The notes under the pieces were generated by a model. That model ran no database searches. It was not told the DNA's origin and worked only from the letters and a program-made list of their open reading frames with translations. Source: an uncultured Eubacteriales bacterium (GTDB lineage: Bacteria > Bacillota > Clostridia > UMGS1883 > UMGS1540). From it: a DNA stretch of 12,328 nt. Numbering within the stretch: position 1 is the first letter of the stretch; each line of letters begins with the position of its first letter. Shown here one piece after another: positions 1 to 6,199 of this stretch. The stretch is from contig USAP01000034.1 of assembly GCA_900552775.1 (NCBI GenBank), positions 1-12,328 of the forward strand, given 5' to 3'. The position numbers and the translations under genes were made by a program.

Positions 1-106
1 GTTTTACCTTTGTAAAGGCAAAACCTATTGTTTTATATGCCTTTAAACTTGTAAATCCTTTGTATTTTCTTTAGATATTATTACCTTGATACGAAGTATC
101 AATTTT
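1..106 (+). promoter_or_regulatory. Leader with mutually exclusive hairpins upstream of the peptide gene
   Basis: No gene is visible here. Three inverted repeats are seen. Helix A pairs 1-11 with 14-24 (GTTTT, one mismatch, CCTTT against AAAGG and AAAAC). Helix B pairs 14-20 (AAAGGCA) with 38-44 (TGCCTTT), with an inner AAAC/GTTT pairing at 21-24 and 30-33. Because A and B share bases 14-24, they cannot form together. A third hairpin, TTGATAC-GAA-GTATCAA followed by TTTT (86-106), ends just before the ribosome binding site of the next small ORF. It could end an upstream gene's transcript or act as an attenuator for the amidoligase module. No convincing promoter was found: TTGTAA with a 17-bp spacer and TAGATA is a poor match. 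The regulatory role is inference from base pairing only. Confidence 0.35.
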
Positions 107-126
107 AAGGAAAGCGAGGAAAAACA

Positions 127-237
127 ATGAGATTCAGTTTCAGCAAGAAGAAGTTTTTGAAAAAAATCATTCTCGGCATCGGCGCACTGCTCAAATATAT
201 CATAGGCGGAATTGCCGAGAGCATTGCACTTATCTAA
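127..237 (+). CDS. Small cationic hydrophobic peptide (36 aa), possible substrate of the adjacent amidoligase
   Basis: An ATG follows AGCGAGGA (113-120) at good spacing and opens 36 codons ending in TAA. The first 13 residues hold six positive charges (R2, K7, K8, K9, K12, K13). The rest is Ile/Leu/Gly-rich (IILGIGALLKYIIGG) with only K23 and E31 charged, giving an amphipathic or membrane-active look without cysteines or a recognisable leader. The amidoligase start lies 24 bp beyond its stop, so the two are probably co-transcribed. The same AGCGAGGA string precedes the GATase gene at 1351-1358. I do not recognise a family. Options are a peptide substrate for the amidoligase, a leaderless bacteriocin-like or type I toxin-like peptide, a small membrane protein, or a chance ORF. 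The ribosome binding site, composition and spacing support a real gene; its function is unknown. Confidence 0.55.
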   Translation: MRFSFSKKKFLKKIILGIGALLKYIIGGIAESIALI

Positions 238-261
238 AAAATAAACGGAGGATTTACAAAA

Positions 262-1365
262 ATGGAAGAAAAATATTTGTGCTCACATTGCGGAGCGGAG
301 CTTACACAAAAGGAAATGACGGAGTTTGAGGGCAATATATACTGCGCCGATTGTCTTAACGACTTAACAACGGTTTGCGATTGCTGCGGAGACAGAATCC
401 GCCGTGACGAAGCAGAGGGCGACAGCGAGACAACTCTATGCCATCATTGCTATGATTATAATTACACCACCTGCGAAGATTGCGGAGTATTAATACATAA
501 TGATGACGCATACTATGATGACGATTCGGATTATCCGTACTGCCAAAGCTGTTACGAAAAATTGCAGGAAGACTCCATAAAGTCATATAACTACAAACCC
601 GAGCCGATATTTTACGGTTCGGGTGTTTTGTTTATGGGCGTTGAACTTGAAATAGACAACGGCGGCGAGGACAGCGACAATGCGGGTGAATTGCTTATGC
701 TTGCAAACCGAAACAGCGAGCATATTTATTGCAAGCATGACGGGAGTATTTATAACGGCTTTGAAATTGTAAGCCACCCTATGACTTTGGAATATCACAC
801 AAACAATATGAATTGGCTTGATGTATTTGAAAGCGCCGTATCAATGGAGTACCGTTCACATCAAACAAGTACATGCGGTCTGCACGTGCACGTCAACCGC
901 TCCGCGTTCGGAGAAACTGCCGAGCAGCAAGAAGATGTAATATCACGGATTGTGTACTTCGTTGAAAATCATTGGAACGAGCTTTTAAAGTTCTCGCGGC
1001 GTACAGAAGCAAATGTCAACCGCTGGGCAAGCCGATACGGAATTTCAACCACCGCAAAGGATACATACAAAAATGCAAAGGACAAGCACATGGGACGTTA
1101 TGTTGCTGTTAATCTTGAAAATTATAACACGGTTGAATTTCGTATTTTCAGAGGTACACTGCGGTATAAAACATTTATTGCCACGCTTCAGCTTGTGCAT
1201 GAGATTTGCCGGTTTGCCGCGCAGCTTGACGATAAGAAAATGGAAGGTCTTTCGTGGTCTGAGTTTGTGTCGCTGATACCGTCCGACAAACCGGAACTTA
1301 TTGATTACTTAAAGTCTAAACGGCTTTATATCAACGAAATCACAGAAGAAAGCGAGGATATGTAA
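262..1365 (+). CDS. Putative amidoligase (Amidoligase_2 family) with three N-terminal zinc-binding repeats
   Basis: This 367-aa protein has two parts. Residues 7-97 carry three regular cysteine repeats, C7-x2-C10-x17-C28-x2-C31, C39-x2-C42-x17-C60-x2-C63 and C71-x2-C74-x19-C94-x2-C97, separated by seven-residue linkers. They should bind one zinc each in a LIM- or treble-clef-like way. From about residue 117 comes a COOH-NH2 ligase core of the glutamine-synthetase-like amidoligase superfamily: GVELE at 126-130, DGS at 160-162, FEIVSHP at 167-173, CGLHVHV at 205-211 and VEFRIFRGT at 291-299. These supply the acidic, His and Arg residues expected to bind Mg-ATP and a carboxylate. The family is predicted to form amide or isopeptide bonds; the substrate is unknown. 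The start has GGAGGA at 247-252. The next gene, a glutamine amidotransferase, begins 1 bp after the stop and may supply ammonia or process the product. The family call is strong; the biological role is inference. Confidence 0.85.
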   Translation: MEEKYLCSHCGAELTQKEMTEFEGNIYCADCLNDLTTVCDCCGDRIRRDEAEGDSETTLCHHCYDYNYTTCEDCGVLIHNDDAYYDDDSDYPYCQSCYEKLQEDSIKSYNYKPEPIFYGSGVLFMGVELEIDNGGEDSDNAGELLMLANRNSEHIYCKHDGSIYNGFEIVSHPMTLEYHTNNMNWLDVFESAVSMEYRSHQTSTCGLHVHVNRSAFGETAEQQEDVISRIVYFVENHWNELLKFSRRTEANVNRWASRYGISTTAKDTYKNAKDKHMGRYVAVNLENYNTVEFRIFRGTLRYKTFIATLQLVHEICRFAAQLDDKKMEGLSWSEFVSLIPSDKPELIDYLKSKRLYINEITEESEDM

Positions 1366-1366
1366 T

Positions 1367-2263
1367 ATGTGTTGTTTATTCGGATTTTATCACTACGGCG
1401 GAGGAAAAATCGACAAGCTGTCAAGGCTTACAAATCTGCTTGCGGAAAACGCAACCGTCAGAGGTACAGATGCTGCCGGGATTGCCTGCAATGACCGCGG
1501 CAAGCTAATCATTCATAAAGAAGCAAAAGCGGCATATAACATTGATTTTAAGCATCCCGAAAGCGTGGTTTGTGTAACTGGGCACACGAGACACGCCACA
1601 CAGGGAGATAAAAAGAAAAACTATAATAATCATCCGTTTGCGGGGGCGTGTAAAAATCTGAAATTTGCTTTGGCGCATAACGGCGTACTCATAAATGATG
1701 CGGATTTGAAAAAGCAATATCACTTGCCGAAAACCAAAATTGCAACCGACAGCTATATTGCGGTGCAGCTGCTTGAAAAGAAAAAACAGCTTAATGTTGA
1801 CAGCGTAAAATTTATGGCTGAAAGCATAAGCGGCAGCTTCGCATTTTCAATTCTTGACAGCTCCGACACGCTTTGGCTTATCCGCGGAGACAGTCCGCTA
1901 TCGCTTGTTCATCTGCCGAAATATCGGCTTTATGTATATGCTTCGACAGATGAAATTCTGTATAAATCACTTGTTGATACAAAGCTGTTTGATGAAATCA
2001 AAACGGGCAGCTTTGAAGAAATTACAGTACGTCCGGGAGATATTTTAAGGATTTTACCAAACGGAAAAGTTTTAACAGATACGTTTTCCTATACTGATTA
2101 CAGTGATTTTCATTGGTGGGATTACAGTTTAAAAGATGACTATATTGAGGAGTTAAAGTCGGTTGCGGCGTATCAGGGATATTCTCCCGAGGTTGTTGAC
2201 ACTCTTTTGGACGAGGGATTTATGCCGGAAGAAATCGAAGATTACATATACTGTATGGAGTGA
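1367..2263 (+). CDS. Stand-alone class II glutamine amidotransferase (Ntn-hydrolase) partner of the amidoligase
   Basis: This 298-aa protein is a full glutaminase domain of the class II (PurF/GlmS-type) family without an attached synthase domain. After removal of Met1, Cys2 (MCCLFG) is the expected N-terminal nucleophile. Other family signatures are RGTDAAGI (32-39), GHTRHATQG (72-80), NNHPF (87-91), AHNG (103-106), TDS (127-129), a GSFAFSILD strand and RGDSPLSLV. These bind glutamine and form the oxyanion hole. Cys3 stands where many relatives have Gly. The last 40 residues are acidic and helical, reminiscent of a UBA-like helix bundle, and could dock a partner. ATG lies 1 bp after the amidoligase stop, with AGCGAGGA at 1351-1358, so translation is likely coupled. 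With no synthase of its own, it probably hands ammonia to the amidoligase or acts as an amide hydrolase or transferase on its product. That partnership is inferred from context. Confidence 0.85.
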   Translation: MCCLFGFYHYGGGKIDKLSRLTNLLAENATVRGTDAAGIACNDRGKLIIHKEAKAAYNIDFKHPESVVCVTGHTRHATQGDKKKNYNNHPFAGACKNLKFALAHNGVLINDADLKKQYHLPKTKIATDSYIAVQLLEKKKQLNVDSVKFMAESISGSFAFSILDSSDTLWLIRGDSPLSLVHLPKYRLYVYASTDEILYKSLVDTKLFDEIKTGSFEEITVRPGDILRILPNGKVLTDTFSYTDYSDFHWWDYSLKDDYIEELKSVAAYQGYSPEVVDTLLDEGFMPEEIEDYIYCME

Positions 2264-2284
2264 ATTTGCAAAGTATTGTATAAT
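2256..2284 (+). promoter_or_regulatory. Weak sigma-A-like promoter for the recombinase pseudogene
   Basis: TATAAT at 2279-2284 is a perfect -10 box. The best -35 candidate is TGGAGT at 2256-2261, with a 17-bp spacer. It overlaps the last codons and stop of the GATase gene. A strong ribosome binding site, GGGAGGTGA (2302-2310), follows, so this is probably the surviving promoter of the recombinase gene. The -35 match is poor. Confidence 0.4.
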
Positions 2285-2310
2285 TAAAACAGCACACTTT
2301 CGGGAGGTGA

Positions 2311-3106
<796 letters not shown>

Positions 3107-3143
3107 AGAAATCAGAAGCTTGAAATGCTCAAAATTTACAAGT

Positions 3144-3167
3144 ATGCAACACGAAATGCAACACGAA
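3144..3167 (+). repeat. Exact tandem 12-bp repeat, two copies
   Basis: ATGCAACACGAA occurs twice head to tail at 3144-3155 and 3156-3167. It lies just after the endolysin fragment and before the 3173-3198 hairpin. In translation it reads MQHEMQHE or, in another frame, YATRNATR. Similar strings occur, from memory, in the tails of tyrosine integrases next to tRNA sites in gut Clostridia, so it may be debris of an integrase 3' end. Two copies are too few for a CRISPR or an iteron array. Confidence 0.6.
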
Positions 3168-3172
3168 AAATT

Positions 3173-3198
3173 AAAAACCGCTTGAAATCAAGCGGTTT
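3173..3198 (-). terminator. Rho-independent terminator (minus strand, perhaps bidirectional)
   Basis: AAACCGCTTGA at 3175-3185 is perfectly complementary to TCAAGCGGTTT at 3188-3198. Read on the minus strand the stem is followed by TTTTTAATTTTT, an excellent U tract. On the plus strand only TTTG follows. It would stop transcripts coming from the tRNA-Pro side before they enter the accessory region. Confidence 0.7.
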
Positions 3199-3250
3199 GT
3201 GGTGCGAGTGTTCTTACAGGACTTAACGAAAAATGCAGTAAAATTAAATT

Positions 3251-3390
3251 TTAAGTGCCGAAGGCACTCTCGCAAAAGGTTGGTAGTGAGCCAAAGGCGT
3301 TACGAGTGCGCTTGCAAACGAATAGACGATGCGAATGTGACCTTTTGCGAATAAGGAGGAGCAGCGGCATGAGCGAACTCTGATTTTTTG
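3251..3390. repeat. Structured repeat-like element next to tRNA-Pro, possible non-coding RNA
   Basis: This fills most of the gene-free stretch 3107-3431. It holds a perfect hairpin AGTGCC-GAA-GGCACT (3254-3268), and an 11-bp stem pairing TCGCAAAAGGT (3270-3280) with ACCTTTTGCGA (3340-3350) that encloses about 59 bases, including a small GTGAGCC/GGCGTTAC hairpin near 3286-3302. On the minus strand the small hairpin has a UUC loop and is followed by T-rich DNA. On the plus strand AAGGAGGAGC (3353-3362) precedes a four-codon ORF. From memory, translations of very similar DNA recur as short hypothetical proteins in gut Clostridia, suggesting a dispersed repeat rather than a coding gene. Strand and function are undetermined, and no clear promoter was seen on either strand. 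Confidence 0.5.
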
Positions 3391-3391
3391 C

Positions 3392-3428
3392 AAAAAAAAT
3401 CGGAGCAAACGATATATAGCTTGCTCCG
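3392..3428 (-). terminator. Rho-independent terminator of the tRNA-Pro gene
   Basis: On the minus strand, three bases past the encoded CCA, a perfect 8-bp stem CGGAGCAA (3428-3421) pairs with TTGCTCCG (3408-3401) around a 12-base loop. An A and eight T residues follow (3400-3392). Confidence 0.85.
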
Positions 3429-3431
3429 ACG

Positions 3432-3508
3432 TGGTCGAGGTGACAGGACTTGAACCTGCGGCATCTTGGTCCCAAACCAAGCACTCTACCAAACTGAGCT
3501 ACACCTCG
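3432..3508 (-). tRNA. tRNA-Pro (anticodon TGG)
   Basis: The reverse strand folds into a full cloverleaf. The acceptor stem is CGAGGTG (3508-3502) with CACCTCG (3442-3436). The D arm is GCTC...GAGT with a GG-containing loop. The anticodon stem CTTGG/CCAAG has loop TTTGGGA, and the T arm GCAGG-TTCAAGT-CCTGT follows. The discriminator base is A and CCA is encoded. The central loop triplet is TGG, which decodes proline CCA and by wobble other CCN codons. Its promoter is at 3525-3553 and its terminator at 3392-3428. The 3' end faces the mobile-element remnants, the usual arrangement for an integrated element using a tRNA 3' end as attB. No second copy of the tRNA 3' end was found in the window, so any partner att site lies outside or is lost. 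Confidence 0.95.
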
Positions 3509-3524
3509 CAATATCACTTTATAA

Positions 3525-3553
3525 ATTATACCTCAAATAAAGGGCTGTGTCAA
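3525..3553 (-). promoter_or_regulatory. Consensus sigma-A promoter for tRNA-Pro, overlapping the upstream terminator
   Basis: On the minus strand TTGACA (3553-3548) and TATAAT (3530-3525) are both perfect and separated by 17 bp. The expected start near 3518 gives a leader of about 10 nt before the mature tRNA. The -35 box lies inside the 3' arm of the terminator hairpin of the preceding binding-protein gene. Confidence 0.88.
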
Positions 3554-3572
3554 GATTTTTTTGACACAGCCC
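3542..3572 (-). terminator. Terminator hairpin after the first solute-binding protein gene
   Basis: GGGCTGTGTCAA and TTGACACAGCCC form a perfect 12-bp stem around a 7-base loop. On the minus strand it is followed by TTTATTTGAGG, an imperfect U tract. It lies about 50 bp past the stop codon of the binding-protein gene. The same bases provide the -35 element of the tRNA promoter. Confidence 0.75.
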
Positions 3573-3591
3573 CAATGTTTTATGGATATTA

Positions 3592-3611
3592 TGTGTGCAA
3601 AGCTGCACACA
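3592..3611 (-). other. Stem-loop just after the binding-protein stop codon
   Basis: TGTGTGCA (3592-3599) pairs perfectly with TGCACACA (3604-3611) around a 4-base loop, 12 bp past the stop codon. No T run follows, so it may protect the mRNA 3' end rather than terminate. It stands upstream of the true terminator at 3542-3572. Confidence 0.5.
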
Positions 3612-3623
3612 GCGCAAGATTAA

Positions 3624-5246
3624 TTATCTCTTTTCGTAACGTTTGTAAGCTTCCTGTCTGAATTTCAAAGCGTCTTCAATGCCGAAGTCTTTCAGCTGCT
3701 GAATATATGCGTCAAACTCGTCAAGAGATCTCTCACCTGTTATAAACTTAATTGTCTGTTCTTCAACATACGTATCTACATTTGTTTTGATTTCGGAATC
3801 TCTGTCGGCTTCGGAATCAAGAACATAAAGCTGCGGCAAGAGATGGTTTCTCATATTTGTCTTAGCCCATTCAACCTGTGCATCCTGCTGCTGTTTTGTC
3901 GTATAGTACTGCTCCATGTATCTTGTATCCTGAACCATGATACCATTGTAGCACGAACGCATGTAAAGACCCATTGCATTTGCAACCGTAAGACCATCGG
4001 GGTTGTTGAGGATAAGATCCGTATACTGCGGATACTTTTCACCGTCTTTGTCAACCCAGTTGTAGCTTTCGCCTTCTATACCGAAGTTGAAGAGGTTATG
4101 TCCTTCTTCTGTAAAGCCATAATCGAGGAAGCGTGCAGCAAGCTCGATATTCGGGCACTTTGTATTAATTGCCGTGCCGCAGTCCATACGAACAGGATTG
4201 GAAACATATGAATATTCCGCATTTTCACCGGATTTTGTTGAGGGATACTGAACACCCATCAGGTCAAATCCGTCTTTTCCGCCGGCAGCTTTAAGATACT
4301 GACCGACACCGGAACCGTTCCATGCCTGAATTGCGCCTGTTCTGCCGTTTAACACTTTATTATCGATAGCCTTTGAATCAATAACAGCCATATCCTTATC
4401 GATAAGACCTTTTTTGTACCAGTCATTCATCTTGGTAAGGAAGTCTTTATATGCAGGTTCTGCCTGACCGTAAACAACTTTTCCGTCGTTCTGATAGTAG
4501 TCTGGATAAAGGTTAAATCCGGGCATAAATGTAAACTGAAGATTGGAAAGCGATCCGGTATAAGGCGCTTCAACACCGTTATCCTTAAATGTCTGTAAAA
4601 CCTTTTCCCATTCATCAATTGTTGTGGGAGTAGAAAGATTATATTTCTTCATCCAGTCTGCGCGGACAGCGGGACCGTAACCGAGCTGCAGAATACCCTC
4701 TTCCATCATGAAGGGGAAAGCATAGTAAGAACCCGAGTCTGATTTAACCTGTTTTTCATAAGTATCGTTTTCTTTAAGAAGCTTTGAAAGAGCCGGAGCA
4801 TATTTTTCAAAAACTTCGTTAAGTTTTAATATGTAGCCTTCGTTTATAGCAACATCGGGACCGCCGGGATAATTGTTCCAGCTGTACTGGATAAGATCCG
4901 GAAGCTCGTCTGAAGCCAGAAGCAGCTGAAACTGCTCTGTGTCCTGACCTGCCGTAGGATGAACGTATTCTACGTTTACACCCGTGTTTTCAGCAATTTT
5001 TTTGCCGAGAGGTGTGTCACCGAAGTTTTCGTACATGTGGGTCCAAACAATGGACTGTCCCATCCAGTATGTGAGTTTATCATCACATTTTACAGGATAG
5101 ATTGCGTCTCCGTTCAATACAACCTCTGAACCGTTGCTGATGTCAACATCGTTTCCACCGCCGCTTTTTTTACAAGCTGTGAAAGACGAACCAGCAACCA
5201 AAAGCGCCGTACCAAGCGCAAGTGTTTTAAGTGCCTTCCTTTTCAT
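3624..5246 (-). CDS. Lipoprotein extracellular solute-binding protein of an ABC sugar transporter (LplA-like), copy 1
   Basis: This 540-aa lipoprotein should capture a carbohydrate outside the cell for an ABC importer. Residues 1-24 are a lipoprotein signal peptide (basic MKRK, then LALGTALLVAG) ending in FTA-C25, the lipidated Cys. The mature part has the LplA-type family-1 fold, with marks such as ENTGVNVEYVHP, LLLASDELPDL, PTTIDEWEKVLQTFKDNG, ARFLDYGFTEEGHNLFNFG and IEGESYNW. ATG at 5246 is chosen because GGAGG (5253-5257) precedes it and the signal peptide starts there; an upstream in-frame ATG at 5306 would add 20 basic residues and spoil it. The protein is about 80% identical by eye to the one at 8325-9950, with differences clustered in likely ligand-contact segments. 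It has its own promoter (5394-5422) but may also receive read-through from the isomerase gene. No permease genes are in the window. Confidence 0.92.
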   Translation of the reverse strand: MKRKALKTLALGTALLVAGSSFTACKKSGGGNDVDISNGSEVVLNGDAIYPVKCDDKLTYWMGQSIVWTHMYENFGDTPLGKKIAENTGVNVEYVHPTAGQDTEQFQLLLASDELPDLIQYSWNNYPGGPDVAINEGYILKLNEVFEKYAPALSKLLKENDTYEKQVKSDSGSYYAFPFMMEEGILQLGYGPAVRADWMKKYNLSTPTTIDEWEKVLQTFKDNGVEAPYTGSLSNLQFTFMPGFNLYPDYYQNDGKVVYGQAEPAYKDFLTKMNDWYKKGLIDKDMAVIDSKAIDNKVLNGRTGAIQAWNGSGVGQYLKAAGGKDGFDLMGVQYPSTKSGENAEYSYVSNPVRMDCGTAINTKCPNIELAARFLDYGFTEEGHNLFNFGIEGESYNWVDKDGEKYPQYTDLILNNPDGLTVANAMGLYMRSCYNGIMVQDTRYMEQYYTTKQQQDAQVEWAKTNMRNHLLPQLYVLDSEADRDSEIKTNVDTYVEEQTIKFITGERSLDEFDAYIQQLKDFGIEDALKFRQEAYKRYEKR

Positions 5247-5393
5247 ATAATACCTCCGAATTATAATAATTTTGCATATTAACGTGTCTCGTCTGCGCAT
5301 AAACAAGGCACCTCGGCAGACAAAGCTTACATATACCGCAAACGCAAATTATCTATAATCATTACAGTATACGCACATAATATGTTTAAAATT
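5247..5393 (-). promoter_or_regulatory. Long 5' leader of the binding-protein gene (copy 1)
   Basis: The predicted transcript start near 5387 leaves a leader of about 140 nt. It contains a GTCTGC (5291-5296) / GCAGAC (5316-5321) stem with a 19-base loop and, next to the start site, a palindrome ACATA-A-TATGT (5375-5385). I do not recognise a riboswitch. The leader could hold a small operator or an mRNA-stabilising structure. The unrelated upstream ATG at 5306 lies within it. Confidence 0.35.
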
Positions 5394-5422
5394 ACTATAT
5401 CAGAAAATCAGCAATTAGTCAA
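5394..5422 (-). promoter_or_regulatory. Sigma-A promoter for the binding-protein gene (copy 1)
   Basis: On the minus strand TTGACT (5422-5417) and TATAGT (5399-5394) are separated by exactly 17 bp, 25 bp beyond the stop of the isomerase gene. No terminator is seen in between, so this is an internal promoter that boosts the last gene of the cluster. Confidence 0.8.
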
Positions 5423-5447
5423 TAGTTTTTTCCAAAAAGTCGGATAT

Positions 5448-6188
5448 TTAATTTTTTTGTACAATTTCACCAAGCACCCTTGCATCGCGGATAAGATTGT
5501 ACGGGTCTCCGTCTTTTACAAATTCTATGAGAAGTTTAAAGTCTTCTTCTCTTATGGAGTCATAGTATTTAACAAGGTTTCCCCTGATTTCCGAAAGCAT
5601 TCCGTATCCGTTTTCCGGAGTATAGTTCTGAATATGCAGCATGCCGCAGGAATATGGCTTAACTACGCCAAATTCCGCTATATTTTCCTCAGCACTTTTT
5701 TCACCGGCAGGCTGCCAGTAAAGCCCTGCTCCGGTATCCTCCGCAAGACGCGCCGCCCCCTCTGCGGTATCGGTAAGTGTTCCGTGGTGATATTCAAAAC
5801 CTATCTTTATTCCGAGTCTTGCCGCTTCTTTGACCATAAATTGTGTATTTTCCACAATTAATGCATAATCTTCATCGCTTGTGTGCGCACTTCCCGTGTT
5901 GCCCGCCCATACGCGTATAACACCCGCGCCGAGCATATCCGCCGTTTTTACCGTGTCTATACACTCGTCACGGTCCTTCATCTCGCAATACGAACCGAGA
6001 GAAAAAATCTCCAGCCCGAATTTCTCGGAAGCCTTCTTTATTTTGTCTGCATGGGTGCGGCTCAAAAGCGGCATGTGTAAATCCGAAACGCCCCATTCAA
6101 TACCATTAAGACCTGCTTTTGCGGCATATTCGGCAACAATCTCGGGTTCAAACTTTCCGAGTGTCAGCGACGTCATTCCAAGTTTCAT
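5448..6188 (-). CDS. TIM-barrel sugar isomerase/epimerase (xylose isomerase-like, AP endonuclease 2 superfamily)
   Basis: This 246-aa cytoplasmic protein has the xylose-isomerase-like TIM-barrel pattern: MKLGMTSLTLG start strand, GLNGIEWG (metal-ligand-type Glu), LEIFSLGSYCEM, GAGVIRVWAG, GIKIGFEYHHGTLTD (second ligand Glu and His), MLHIQNYT, and a late LLIEFVKDGDP strand. The family isomerises or epimerises sugars and sugar acids, or eliminates and hydrates keto-sugars, using a divalent metal. Some members work with Gfo/Idh/MocA enzymes on 3-keto glycosides, and the gene just upstream is one. ATG has GGAGG at 6195-6199, which overlaps the stop region of the preceding gene (11-bp gap), so translation is coupled. 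At about 246 aa it is somewhat shorter than typical 270-300-aa relatives. The substrate is not predictable. IolE- or hydroxypyruvate-isomerase-like roles are alternatives. Confidence 0.85.
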   Translation of the reverse strand: MKLGMTSLTLGKFEPEIVAEYAAKAGLNGIEWGVSDLHMPLLSRTHADKIKKASEKFGLEIFSLGSYCEMKDRDECIDTVKTADMLGAGVIRVWAGNTGSAHTSDEDYALIVENTQFMVKEAARLGIKIGFEYHHGTLTDTAEGAARLAEDTGAGLYWQPAGEKSAEENIAEFGVVKPYSCGMLHIQNYTPENGYGMLSEIRGNLVKYYDSIREEDFKLLIEFVKDGDPYNLIRDARVLGEIVQKN

Positions 6189-6199
6189 AGACTACCTCC

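Noticed and set aside
3144..3167. CRISPR or iteron array
   Set aside because: Only two 12-bp copies with no spacer; no further copies nearby.
3244..3517. Two overlapping minus-strand open frames of 82 and 88 codons
   Set aside because: They span the 5' half of the tRNA, its terminator and the structured repeat; no ribosome binding site or domain supports them.
3431..3661. 76-aa plus-strand open frame beginning MVEVTGLEPAAS
   Set aside because: It reads through the tRNA-Pro gene and its promoter; this peptide is the usual artefact of translating a tRNA.
3843..4211. Plus-strand open frames opposite both binding-protein genes (also 8544-8942)
   Set aside because: They occur at matching places in both paralogues only because the coding strands are alike; they mirror codon composition, not real genes.
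5247..5306. Upstream ATG extending the binding protein by 20 residues
   Set aside because: It would bury the signal peptide behind a basic stretch; the ATG at 5246 has GGAGG at proper spacing and gives a normal lipoprotein signal.
5247..5393. Known riboswitch in the leader of the first binding-protein gene
   Set aside because: Only one 6-bp long-range stem and a short palindrome are visible; no conserved riboswitch core was recognised.
5382..5861. 159-aa plus-strand open frame opposite the isomerase gene
   Set aside because: It is antisense to a well-supported gene, lacks a ribosome binding site and has no recognisable motif.
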